Source: Macrolepiota albuminosa | Taxonomy: Eukaryota; Basidiomycota; Agaricomycetes; Agaricales; Agaricaceae | DNA length: 64,000 nucleotides | Direction: 5' to 3' | Assembly (NCBI GenBank): GCA_027475525.1 | Contig: JAMWFC010000082.1 | Location: forward strand, 1,860,001 to 1,924,000 | Part shown: positions 31,415 through 42,041 of the stretch, piece by piece | How positions within the stretch are numbered: position 1 is the stretch's first letter | Layout: the number at the start of each line of letters is the position of its first letter | Translations under genes and position numbers: made by a program | The notes under the pieces: generated by a model | Databases searched by the model: none | What the model saw: the letters and a program-made list of their open reading frames with translations, nothing else | Told to the model about the DNA's origin: nothing

Positions 31415-33117
31415 CTATTCTGCATCATCCTCCAAAAGACCTAGAGCCTTGCAAGCTTCCTGATAAGTTGGATAGGTATGGCCATTGACTGTCCTGAGAT
31501 CAGCCCATGAAGTTGCATTGGTTACAACAGTCAAGAGCATCCTGAGATAGAACCTTTCTCCCTGTCTTGGTGAAGCAAAATACATCCTTCCAATTGCTGT
31601 CCCTCTCTGCCTCTCCTTCCAACTCCGTTTAGATGCTTCATAAACAAACTTGGTTGGAAAGTTCTGATAAGTGGTGTTATTATTGGGAAACCTGGTATTG
31701 GCTTCAAACCAAGCTGTGAGTGCAGTCTTGTCTGCATTAGGTCTAGCAGCCACCACCTGTATTGGTTCATCATCTGGGAAATAGACTTCATGCTGGTTTT
31801 CCAAGTGCACAGGCAATCTGTACACTGAAGGATATTCAGCATGCATATTGAATTCAAAGATGTGCCAGCAAGCCTCAGGAGCAGAAATGTATCTGGCATC
31901 CAAGTGTTCCTTGATTTCATCCCTCTCCTCCCTAGCAATCTCCAAAGTTGTCCTATCATGGCCCTTGTAGATGTACTTGTGAATGTATTTGATTGCATCC
32001 ACTGAAGCACAGACTTCCACATTGATATGACATTGGAATTTGGCTGAGAGATATGGATTGTATGGGACAACATTACGATTGTCATAACGACGACCATGCT
32101 TTTCAAAAAAGCGGCCATTGTTAGGTCTGGCATATTGGGGATAGCCATCATCACCATACTGTGTAGCTTCCTGAAATTCCTTGGGATATCTCTTGGAACA
32201 TTTGCCATCTACCATGCACTTGGCATTGGGAAAATCTGCTCCACATGGACCATGAACCATATTGGTAGTAACAACCTAATAACAAAGGTCAGTTACTGCA
32301 TTGATAATTCAAGCAAAGCCAATACCTGATACAATTGAGGCTGAGTCACTGGATCAGGAATTTGAGCAGAAACAATAGTGTCCACATGAGCTGCATCTTT
32401 GATCTTGTCATGATGATGGAAAAAGATCAAGATATGTATATGTGGAAGTCCCCTCTTTTGAAATTCAATGGTATGGACAGATGCCACACATTTTCCAAAT
32501 AGACCATCTTTTATGTCCTTCAAAAGAGCATTCTTCTTGAGTTCAAATACTCTGGCAACAATATCTGGACGGTCAGAAGCTGTTTGCCTCTTTCCATTAA
32601 CCATAGGTTCTTTTAGCAGAGCCTCTTCAATTTCTGGCCACTTTGGATTGGCAGTCATAGTGATGAAGAGATCTGGTTTATGGAAATGCCTGCAAATAGC
32701 CATAGAGTCCTGGAATAATTGCTGCATGTGTTGTTCACTTCTAACATGAGAAGAGGGAAGGACTACCTGTCGGCTTTGCCTGCGTAAGTCTTCATCTCCA
32801 GCAGCCGCATCAACCACCCCTTGATACACTTCAGCCCTAATCTTCTTTTGATTGTGCCGGACCCAATTGAGCTTGTTCTGCTCAGTTGATGCCCATGCAT
32901 CCACAACATATTGCTGAAACAGTCTGCCACTCCAAAGCAATGCAGCATTAGCTTCCAAAGCTTTTTGCTGCAGCCTATATGCATAATATGCAGTTTGGCT
33001 AACTTTTTTGGCTCTTTGTTCTCCTGCTGGTCCAAATTAATTTGCTGCAGCCTATATGCATAATATGCAGTTTGGCTAACTTTTTTGGCTCTTTGTTCTC
33101 CTGCTGGTCCAAATTAA
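31415..33117 (-). pseudogene. Helitron H1 Rep (HUH endonuclease)
   Basis: 32293-32958 encodes the Helitron Rep core: DLFITMTANPKWPEI and KRGLPHIHILIFF (about 32430-32446), where H-I-H is the metal-binding HUH pair. A 50-nt intron (32276-32325, GTATTG...TTAG) joins it to VVTTNMVHGPCG. 31415-32260 contains CVDGKC-like Cys residues and KYIHKYIYKGHDR, with the two catalytic Tyr of Helitron Rep. The nick-and-join reaction at Helitron ends is done by these residues. Catalytic motifs are intact in H1. The 77-bp duplication at 32964 shifts the frame from the N-terminal domain. Confidence 0.9.
32964..33117. repeat. 77-bp tandem duplication
   Basis: Copies at 32964 and 33041 at the start of the Rep core of H1. 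Confidence 0.96.
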
Positions 33118-35395
33118 GATTGAATATTGGTATGAAATCCAGGTTCTCCAGTTGGAAATATGATAGTGTAATGCAGAGGAGTGTAATAGGGGTGTAGATA
33201 GCTGATTCGCTTCAATTGACCTCCATGCAGATGCAGGACTATGTCACGGTGATCTGATCGTTCTTCAGAACCATCTCCTGGTATAATTGCAGCAACTCCT
33301 TCCTGTTCATTAGGGTTGTTATAGCGTTGATGGTCTCCAAAGTCAGCTCTAAGTTGAACAGAAAGCCTTTGTGGTTGGCCTTCAGGAACTTCTGTCATAA
33401 TCTGCTTTGCAAGCTTGTATAAGCCAATAAAGGGATTGACTCTATGAAGCATATCCTGCAAAGAGGCCATTATCTGAGGATCCAATCTAGGATTGCTTCT
33501 CTGATGAAAAGCCAATTGTTGATTGTGATCGTAGAAGTAGAGTTGTGCATACACAGGATGATCACCTTCAGTTGGAAGCAAAGCACCTGTCAGATGATGG
33601 AGCTCTCCATTAATCCTAAAGCTGTATGGTCCTGGAGCATTCGTAATCGCATGGTCAATTTTGACTCCCAGAGATGTAAATGCAAAGGCTGCATTGTATT
33701 GGCGAATAGATGCTTTAAAAGCATCAGAAAGAGGATGGTGACCTTGGAGTAAGCCAAGCAGTTCTGGTGGAGCGTCTGCAAGTCTGGGCAAATCAATCTG
33801 GCCTTGTAGACAGCACATGCCAAATTTTGTATGATGTCTAGTAGAACTGGTGAGCTTTTCAGCATCCTAGTGTAGAGCCTGACAGTGCGGACATATGACA
33901 TCCATAAGACCAAGATAATGTGCTGAGAGTTCATCTATATAAGGCTGTCTTCCTCTTGGAAGAGCATTGATGCCTTGAATATGATCAACCCTTTGTAGGA
34001 TGGGAGGTGCTGGTAGATTTTGCACAGGTGGATCCACATATTCTAAGTCCTCCTCTATATTCTCAGCAGGATCATTATTAGGCTGTCTTCCTCTTGGAAG
34101 AGCATTTATAGGTTGTTGTAGAATGGGAGGATGAAGAGGAGGTTCCAGTTGCTCTGCTGCTAGATTTGGCTGTCTCCTATTGTCAACAGGATCATCCAGA
34201 TCTTGAGCATCTAGATTGTCAAAGTCCTCCTCCAAATCAGCTGCATGTTCTTGTTCCCAGCCTTCTAAGATCCTTTGAGCCCTAGCCTCATTCAAAGGCC
34301 TATATTCAGGATTGAGATCTACATCCTGTTAATCTTTCTTAGTCAATGCAACATCTGAAAGTTATCTTTCTCTCACCTCTGGCTGGTGTAATATCTGTAG
34401 TTGTCTTCCTTGCTCTCTGAGCTGTTGTTGCTCATGCAATACTGCTAATGCCTGTTGTTGCCTCTGTTGCTCTTGCAATACTGCTAGTGCCTGCTGTTGT
34501 CTATCCTGCTCCTCAGCTGCAGCAATATGCCTCAACCTTTGTTGGTCTTGCAATGCTGCTAATGATTGTGCTTGTATAGGAGCAACCTGCTGTCCCTCTC
34601 TATTCCTAAGTGCAGGTGGCAGTGGCAGTGGCATTGTGAAGTTTGGCAAAGCAGCTCTATGCAAAGCAGGCATTCTAGGTATAGGATTCTGTAAAGGAGC
34701 ATCCCAACCTTCAGGCAAATGAGTTTCAGGTATACTCATAGCAGTCCCACCAACTACAGGCTGATTGACTGATCCCACTCTATGATCTCTTCCATGCACA
34801 GCAGCTGGTAGAGGTGCTACTATTGAAGGCACATAAGGAGCTCTATATGCAGGAAGAGGTAGAGGTGGTATCATTCTAGGAATGGTAGAGGTGCTACTAT
34901 TGAAGGCACATAAGGAGCTCTATATGCAGGAAGAGGTAGAGGTGGTATCATTCTAGGAATAGGATTTGCAAAGGGGCATTCCATCCTTCAGGTAAATGAG
35001 TTTCAGGAATAGCCCTAGCAAATAGATCCTCAGCAACAGTTGGTGGTCTAACAGGCCTCCTCAAAGAGCTAGAAGTATTTCCTCCAGAGCTTGAACCAAT
35101 CTGATTATTTCCCCCAGTTCTCATATCCCCCAATCCTGTAGTTCCAAGTTGTACATCCTCAGATGCAAATAAGTTCATAGCAACAGTTGGTCCAATAGGC
35201 CTTCCCAAAGAGCTAGAGGCAATCTGATCATTTCTTCCAATTCTCATATCCCCAGTTCCCATATCCCTAGTTCCCATATCCCCAGTTCCCATATCCCCAG
35301 TTCCATAATGAAGTGGTATAACCACTGAAGTAGATCTTCTACTTCTATTTGCACGGCGCTCATCAGGATCAGTCATTTGTAACTGTTGTAGCCTG
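33114..35395 (-). pseudogene. Helitron H1 N-terminal region
   Basis: It starts with repeats of Gly-Asp-Met-Gly-Thr (35230-35310) and Pro-rich motifs (IPETHLPEGWDAPLQ occurs twice), then a Gln/Leu-rich coiled segment (34362-34560), an intron near 34326-34376 (GTGAGA...AACAG), an acidic segment, a CPHC motif (about 33890) and the Helitron N-terminal domain (FAFTSLGVKID, PGPYSFRINGELHHLTG, PTEGDHPVYAQLYFYD). After CPHCQALH a TAG stands where H2 has Phe. The duplication at 34806 shifts the frame. The role of the leader is unknown; the Cys motif may bind zinc. Confidence 0.8.
34806..34959. repeat. 77-bp tandem duplication
   Basis: Copies at 34806 and 34883 in the H1 leader protein region. Confidence 0.96.
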
Positions 35396-36120
35396 CTTTG
35401 AATCCTAGCCTGCTGTCTTTGACCTTCAGGAGTACTGGGTCCATTATTAGAATGAGTAGTTGAAGATTGCCTGAAAGAATAATTTTTTAAGCATTTTCAT
35501 AGCTTAAAACCATTGAAAGACACTTACATGATGAGTGTATCAATAGCCCAAAGTTGTCAAAGTGTTACTGTAAGCTGAATAGAATTTTTCTGAATTTTTT
35601 TGAATTTTTTAAGCATTTATCAAGCTCAAAAACAATAAAAATCACTTACTACAATAGCCCAATGTTTCACTATAAGCTGAATTGAATTTTTTCTGAATTT
35701 TCTGTGATTTTTTCGGATTTTTTAAGCATTTTCTAAGCTCAAATACATTAAAAATCACTTACAATGATCAATCAATAGCTGAATGTTGTCGAGCTATTGA
35801 ATGTTTGTTAAGAATCATCAATCAATCAATCATTACTTACTTTGTAGTTGAGTGTGAAAATTTCGCTATAAAAATGTTTGTTAATGGTCATCAATCAATC
35901 AATCAGTCAATCCTTACTTTGTAATCAAATTTCGAAGTTGTAGCTAGATCAATCATTTATTAATATCTATCAATCAATCAATCAATCAATACTTACTTTG
36001 TAGTGTAGTTTACTCACTACAACGTTGAAACCGTGGAAAAATTGGTGCTGTTTGGTTTAAGAACACGCGAGGCGTGAAAACTGGTGTCCACTAAATCGCG
36101 TTTGGGCCTCGGCCACATCC
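35396..36120 (-). promoter_or_regulatory. Helitron H1 5' leader with repeated intron-like units
   Basis: On the minus strand CAAAGTAAGT, a good splice donor, recurs three times (about 35990, 35911, 35833), each followed by (ATTG)n and AT-rich intron-like text; further GTAAGTG donors and a TTTCAG acceptor precede the coding part near 35470. H2 has the same arrangement. The outer 100 bp (36020-36115) retains CpG and contains AAACGCGATTTAGTGGACACC, shared with H2. Confidence 0.6.
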
Positions 36121-36475
36121 ACAGACTCCGGACACCTTCCACATGTGTCCGAGAGATAGCATACATTGAAACATTGAATTTTTATTAAATTATATTTAAT
36201 ATACACCTTTTTTTTTCTTATCTACTGAAAAACAGACCGAAAAACAAACGAAAAAGGCAATTCTTTGTCAGCCTTAGTCAGAACTGACTAATCAGATCAA
36301 TTCCCAGGCGTCGTCGCATATACTATAGATAAGTTACCTTACCTATTTTTTTTAATTTTTTCTAACCCATTCCAGGTCCATCTTCCTGCTTGTGGTACCC
36401 CATTGTATGACATAAGTTTCTTCTTTAAATCTCCTAAGCCTTAGTGCCTAATCCAGATATTCTTAGACATCCAAG
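36121..36475. other. no recognised gene
   Basis: AT-rich DNA between the Helitron 5' border and repeat R, with T-runs and no open frame of note. Confidence 0.4.
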
Positions 36476-38019
36476 CCAGGGTAGAGCATCACAATGATAT
36501 GTGTCATATGTTGTAGGAGAGCTTGTTTTATGCCATACAATATGTGTCTAGCAGAGTCTGCTATACTGTAGCAGAGCAGTCCCCAGTGTGCCATAGAATA
36601 CAGAGCCACAGGCATGTCACAATATGCTGTATAATATGGTTCAGTAGATCAATATAAGGTGGGCACATGCATGTGCATGCAGGCCTGATGGACACCAGCA
36701 GATACCAGCAGATGTCAATGTGCATCAGCAGCCACTAGCAAGCATCAGCCCATCAGTGAAAACCTCCTTTGTTAGTGGTGATAGGCTCCTACTCGGACTG
36801 AGTGCATCAAGAGACATTATAGGCTTACTGACACTTGGCAGTCTGGAAACTCAAGCAATCTTCTGGGACATAGAACATCTCTGGCTTTGGCACTCCAATA
36901 CAGGCTTTACTTACCAGTCTCAATTACCATTTATCTCTCATTCAGCATCTACTATCTATTGACTTCAAGGACTTAGAAGGCTCAGGACTCATAATGCTAG
37001 TGCAACAATGGGGAGGTGACTCTGATCAAAACCCAATCAATTTCAAAAGGGGTATTATTAGGTGCTGCCATTTGTTGAGGCACCTCAATCAGAAGTATAA
37101 AAAATTAACAATGATGGAACTAGGATAAAGTACAGTAGTGCACCGTATAGAAGATAGTTACTTAACATGTAAATAACAATGAATCAGAACCTATTTTAGC
37201 ACTCAGTTATCCTCAATGTTCATATTGCACTAGCTTGACCTGACTTTGTTACTAAGTTGGGCACTAGCATCATTTTTATTGTCTTCATCATTTATGGTGC
37301 CATCTACAGGCACATCTCACTGCGCTATTCTTTATCTTCACAATATCTTTGCTTAAGCTATGGTGCTTACAGTTTGCTAAGTAGCATCCAGAGCGCTATA
37401 ATCTAGTGCATCACTCTATCATATTTTGCTCAAGCATATTGGAACCCTGTCAGAACTCCTCACATATTACACATGCCAGGCACTGGAGATGGCATTGTAC
37501 TGCATAATGTCCAATGCACCCAACCACAGCTGGCATCGTCAGTGAATGTCAGAGCATGAATAAACCCTCTTTGAGGTTCTTTGCTTTCTCTCTGCAACAA
37601 CTTGAGGCTGCGTGCCTGCCCTTCCCTCCTTTTCCCACTTCCAATGCCAGTAAACATCTATAAAAGGGCCCTGCAGACCTACACAGGCCTGCACATGCCA
37701 CCAGCAGACATCCATGCAGACTTACATCAGCCTACTCAAAGTTTTCCACTTCCCTTCTCTTTCCCTTCCTCTCTGCAAAACTCAAGGTTGTGTGCCTCTT
37801 CTTCTCTTCTTTTCCCACCTCCAATGCCAGCAGACATCCACAAAAGGGCTCTGAAGACCTATATAGATCTACACATGCCACTGGCAGACATCTATACAGA
37901 TCTAGGTCAGCCTACTCAAACTTATGCAGGCCTACACCAGCCTGCATCAGCCACCAGCAGACATCTCCACAGGCTTATGCAGGCCAAAAGAGGATCCTAC
38001 ATCTTGTTCTTTATATTCT

Positions 38020-38103
38020 ATGAAGGGGAATTGAACCTCTGGCCTTGGAGAAGCCTCCAGCAATGGAACACATTGACAATTTATCTATTGCACCACAGAT
38101 TCA
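38020..38103 (-). other. tRNA-like segment of repeat R (decayed)
   Basis: On the minus strand it reads CTGTGGTGCAATAG near the A-box position, then TGGAGGCTTCTCCAAGGCC and GGTTCAATTCC, a B-box with one change from GGTTCGATTCC. It is the decayed form of 55314-55391 and unlikely to work as a tRNA. Confidence 0.65.
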
Positions 38104-38349
38104 TTACTGGCAGATAGAATCAAAAGTTGGATAACACAATGAACAGCAGCCCCCTGACATTCCTACAGGTCCCTGCATGGATAATAAGAGGTGGAAGGGG
38201 GGTGGCACACTCTCCAAATGAGTTTTCATGGCTTAAAAGGGAGTATTGACATTAGCCGACATCTGTCAGAGTCCATCATACATCCCCCAGCATCTGCTGG
38301 CATCTATTGACAATCTCCAGCAATACTCAGCATCACTTGGTATTTGCTG

Positions 38350-38487
38350 GCATCAGGGCAGGAAAGAGGGAAAGGAGGTGCATAGGCATCTGCTGCATGA
38401 GGTGGCATCTGGAGAAGCATCAGGGCAGGAAAGAGGGAAAGGAGGTGCATAGGCATCTGCTGCATGAGGTGGCATCTGGAGAAGCAT
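38350..38487. repeat. tandem duplication, 67-bp period
   Basis: A 67-bp unit starting GCATCAGGGCAGGAAAG at 38350 repeats at 38417, with 71 bp of identity. The period differs from the 77-bp set, so it may be a genuine duplication. Confidence 0.8.
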
Positions 38488-38689
38488 AGGAAGTGACAGA
38501 ATAGGGATGGGAGTGGGGAGAAAGAAGAGAAACAGGGGAATGGGAGGGGCATGGATGTCTGCTAGCATGTCAGCAGATGGTAGCAGATGTCAGATCAAGG
38601 GGAGAAGGAGGGAAGCAGGGTGTGTAGGCATCTATCACATAGGGTGGCATGTGCTGATCAAATCAACAGTAATCACTCCATCCCATCAG

Positions 38690-39095
38690 GCCTCTGTGAT
38701 GAGCCTTGTACATGGCAAGAAGCAAAGAGTTCTGGTGACTCTGAGAAGTGGGAGGCAGCATACTGGGATGAATTGAAATTCCTGCATGAAATGGGAGTTT
38801 ATAAACTGGTTCCATACTTGGAGGTCCCTGCAAGACAAAAAATCAGATCTAGTAGACCTGTATTCAAGATCAAGTGGAACAAGCATGGAAACACGGTCCG
38901 TTTCAAGGTGAGACTTGTCTTTTGTAGATACAAGCAGATACAAGGGTGTGATTACACAAAAACTACCTCACCAATGGCATGAATAGAATCATGATGCATT
39001 TTATTACATCTTGCAGCATCCAAGGGCTGGGATGCAACTCAAATCAATGTCAAGACAGCCTTCTTGTATGGTGTAGTACTTGGTTGCAAGTAGTA
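38690..39095 (+). pseudogene. copia reverse transcriptase, N-terminal part
   Basis: The frame holds SEKWEAAYWDELKFLHEMGVY, PVFKIKWNKHG, and DYTKTTSPMA before a stop at 38982, then in the next block LHLAASKGWDATQINVKTAFL, the copia motif with the catalytic Asp. Several stops follow. Confidence 0.85.
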
Positions 39096-39156
39096 CTGAT
39101 AGTTCTGGGGCTTTCTTGAAGTCTTAAAAAGTGACCTCTAATCCACACTGGTGCTT

Positions 39157-39310
39157 GATGATAAAAACTTGATGTATTGGGTGCTTCACAGAATATCAAA
39201 TATCCTGATGGGCAGAAGAAGGTTTTCAATAAAGATGATAAAAACTTGATGTATTGGGTGCTTCACAGAATATCAAATATCCTGATGGGCAGAAGAAGGT
39301 TTTCAATAAA
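39157..39310. repeat. 77-bp tandem duplication
   Basis: Copies at 39157 and 39234 in the copia relic. Confidence 0.96.
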
Positions 39311-39526
39311 CTCCAGCCTAAGTAGTTCACTCCCTGGGAACCACCGAGCCTTTGTCTACCAATAGACTTTCAATAAGAGGTGTTCAATAAACTCTAGCCT
39401 AGGTGATTCACTCCTTGGGAACCACTGAGCCTTTGCCTATCAATTGCCTGGTTATTCTCTACTCTACTTGGACTATTTATACTAATTTTCCAGTGCACAG
39501 ACCACCAGATCACATGACTTTTTGCT

Positions 39527-39680
39527 CTTGACCTCCCAGCATTCCTGACCTAATTTGTTGTTCCATTTTCTATTTTGGTGATGCATGTTTCAGTGCCACC
39601 ATTCTTGACCTCCCAGCATTCCTGACCTAATTTGTTGTTCCATTTTCTATTTTAGTGATGCATGTTTCAGTGCCACCATT
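39527..39680. repeat. 77-bp tandem duplication, one mismatch
   Basis: Copies at 39527 and 39604 differ by G/A (TTTTGGTG and TTTTAGTG). Confidence 0.93.
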
Positions 39681-40080
39681 CATCTCTTCCTTCCTCCATT
39701 CAATGCATGTTTCAGTGCCACCATTCCATTCATCCCTTCCTTCCTCCATTCAATGCATGTGCCACCATTCTATTCATCTCTTTTGACATCCCTCCATGCT
39801 TCTTTCCCTTTCCCCTTTCAGTCATATCAAATTGGGCATTGTCAGATCAGATCTTGATCTAGATCATCACAATTTGATCCCATTTTGTCACCTCTGCCAG
39901 CTCCCATGCTTCTCCTTCCCATAACAGTGGTTGGACTATTGTTGAGTTGATAGCTTGAGCTGGTCTCTGCCCTTTGTTCTGTACTGTTTGTGTATTTATT
40001 GGGGTGTTTTTGGAGATATAATTTGTTGAGACTGCTACCAGGAGGCTTACAGTTTTCAGCCTTATGATAAATGTTTATTT

Positions 40081-40234
40081 TGACTTCTGGTGCATGTTGT
40101 GTCCCTGACTGCTGGTACAGCATCGTATCAATGGTGTTCTTCTGGATGATGAGACTTTGACTTCTGGTGCATGTTGTGTCCCTGACTGCTGGTACAGCAT
40201 CGTATCAATGGTGTTCTTCTGGATGATGAGACGC
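40081..40234. repeat. 77-bp tandem duplication
   Basis: Copies at 40081 and 40158 in the segment interrupting copia pol. Confidence 0.96.
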
Positions 40235-40379
40235 AATACATGCAACAGCCTGAAGAGTTTGAGGAGAAAGGAAGAAAGACTGGATCTGGATGCTGGTGAG
40301 AGGACTCTACAGCATGAAGCAGCCAGGGCAGATTTGGAACAAAACTGTAAATGAGAACATGACATCCTGGAGTTTCAAA

Positions 40380-41412
40380 AGACTACTGTGTGAGTCTTGC
40401 ATTTATGTCCATACCACTGACTAGGGCACACTCATTGCAGCACTGCATGTCAATGACTTCCTTTTTATTGCGAGCAGTAAAGCAGAAAACAATTGCTTCA
40501 AGAAGCAAATGAGGCAAGTCTGGACCATATTAGACCTCAGTATGCCTTGCTTCATGGTTGGTATTGTGGTAGATTGGGACCGTCCAAACAACACTGTTAA
40601 ATTGTTGCAAGTAGCACTCATTGACAAAATGATAAGTCAGTTTGGCCAGAAGGACGCACACCCCCTCACGCTACCAATAGATCCCAACTCAAGATTGCAA
40701 CATGTCAATTGTGACACACTATCTCAGGAAGAATGTCAAGCCCTCAACCAAATCCCCTACCAACAACTCATTGGCTGCCTGCTATACCTCACTATTTCCA
40801 CAAGACCAGATATTGCTTTCACAGTCCAACAGCTCTCACAGTATCTTGACTCATACATCACCCTGCACTAGAATGCTGATATATGTCCGGTTCAATACCT
40901 TAAGGGGACATGACACCTACAGCTACATCTGGGAGGCAAGACAATGGATCTGACTGGCTTTATGGACTCAGATTGGGCAAGCTGCCCAGACATGAGACAC
41001 AGCATAGGTGGATATGCATGGAACTTAGGATCTGGGGTGATCTCATGGGCAGTGAGAAAACAACATACAGTGGTGGCATCCTCTCATGAGGCAGAGTATA
41101 TAGCAGCCTTTGAATGTGCTCAGGAGTGTATCTGGCTCAGAGCACTTCTCAAGAACATTGGAATGGACTTCACTGCTACACCAACATGTATGTTTTGCAA
41201 TAATGACTCTGCCATCACTCTCTCTGAGGACCCACTCCTTCACACTTGAGTTAAACACATAAATATCAAGTACCATTTTCTGCAAGAACACATCCAATCG
41301 AATGAACTTATCCTGCACAGAACCCCTTCCAAGGAGAACACCACTGACATTTTTACCAAACCCCTGTCGCAACCTGCATTCCAATACCTGCAACCTTGCC
41401 TAGGCTTGTGGT
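40380..41412 (+). pseudogene. copia RT C-terminal part and RNase H
   Basis: It contains ALHVNDFLFI, where copia has HVDD (the second Asp is changed to Asn-Asp), LIDKMISQFGQKDAHP, IGCLLYLTISTRPDIAF, then RNase H DSDWASC, ISWAVRKQ and SSHEAEYIA, and the end KHINIKYHFLQE and TDIFTKPL. Stops include TAG at about 40869 and TGA at 41248, the latter at a codon that is usually CGA. Not functional. Confidence 0.88.
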
Positions 41413-41461
41413 AGTGCCATGTTCCAACATGAGGAGGAGTATTATATGTGGTGAGGAGGAG

Positions 41462-41660
41462 TGTTGGACAAATGATGAATGAGTAAAGTGCCACCACACA
41501 TACTCCCTTTGTTGGACGGCCGCTCTGTGAAAAGCTTTGACATGGCCACTGCACTGAAAGCTTTGACAATGACTATTGTTTCACGGACACTTATATATAT
41601 GTACTCTAGATAGACTAAACCCTCAGTCGATTATATGAGACTAAGGGTGAGTTCCAAACT
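41462..41660 (+). repeat. copia 3' LTR (approximate)
   Basis: It starts TGTTGGACAAATG just after a purine tract and ends around TTCCAAAC at 41652-41659, resembling the TGTTGGA...TCCAACA ends common in copia elements. A TATATATATG stretch lies near 41592. The 3' end is a best guess. Confidence 0.55.
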
Positions 41661-41764
41661 TATACTTAGTTACACACTGATACTTACTGTCCGAGTAGAC
41701 TTAAGCTTACTTGATCTACTTAGGTACAGTGCAAATATAGTCGATTATACGAGACTTGATCTAC

Positions 41765-42041
41765 TTAGGTTCTTTTGTACACGGTCTGCTTTTTAACGGA
41801 GGGGGCGCAGGTGAGACATACCACCAAGGGAGTCTCACCTCGACGACCACCCCCTAGGTAAGTAGCATAGTACGAAGGGAGTATAATTGAAGATGACCAC
41901 GCCTTAGGTAACGTGTCGGGGATTCGTCTCGCGCACAAGAAATCCACGCACGCCGCCTTTGGATGATCACGTGATATCAACGTGTTGATTCATTCCCCCC
42001 ATTTCAGCCTTTTCTACCTGAACTTCGTTGTGAGCCGAAGC
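41765..42041 (+). promoter_or_regulatory. CpG-rich upstream region of the kinase gene
   Basis: Unlike the DNA on both sides, this stretch keeps many CpG sites (for example GTGTCGGGGATTCGTCTCG near 41909) and contains CACGTGAT at 41970. It ends at the proposed start codon. It likely holds the promoter. Retained CpG argues against long-term methylation here. Confidence 0.5.

Larger units (their letters stand above)
28785..36120 (-). mobile_element. Helitron copy H1
   Basis: One long interrupted gene encodes a Gln-rich leader, a Cys-containing Helitron N-terminal domain, a HUH-type Rep and a PIF1-like helicase, the defining Rep-Hel set of rolling-circle Helitrons. Its 3' side ends in palindromes at 28785-28855 and its 5' side in a leader with intron-like repeats up to about 36.1 kb, where similarity to the second copy (44.48 kb) stops. 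Four 77-bp duplications and a few point changes break the frames. CpG is strongly depleted in the body. Exact termini are not proven. Confidence 0.9.
36476..38690 (-). repeat. dispersed repeat R, CpG-decayed copy
   Basis: It is the inverted counterpart of 54610-56110. Matched blocks run in the same order: TAGAGCATCACAA end, the CAGAGCCACAGG block, the AATAAACCCTCTTTGAGG block, the GGCCCTGCAGACCTAC block, the tRNA-like core and the CATCTGCTGG-rich part. It has about 770 extra bp at 36773-37540 and an internal duplication (37588-37740 and 37760-37920). All nine CpG of the 55.86-56.10 kb block are TpG or CpA here. The class of element is unknown. Confidence 0.75.
39300..40375 (+). other. segment interrupting the copia pol
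   Basis: Between KTAFLYG and CESCIYVHTTD about 1.2 kb does not encode the expected RT middle. It contains two diverged copies of TTCAATAAACTCYAGCC (39302, 39383), the CATTTCAGTGCCACCATTC repeats (39594-39760) and three 77-bp duplications. It may be a nested insertion; its ends are not resolved. Confidence 0.5.
38690..41660 (+). mobile_element. Ty1/copia relic with 3' LTR
   Basis: The pol order is RT N-terminal part (38697-39095), a foreign or unalignable insertion (about 39300-40375), RT C-terminal part (40380-40870), RNase H (40944-41412), polypurine tract (GAGGAGGAGTGT at about 41454) and an LTR from 41462. RT before RNase H and the end KHINIKYHFLQE...IFTKPL are copia features. Gag and integrase are absent; the left border joins repeat R. 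Confidence 0.85.

Noticed and set aside
38350..38487. Another member of the 77-bp duplication set
   Set aside because: Its period is 67 bp with 71 bp of identity, so it does not share the defining length.
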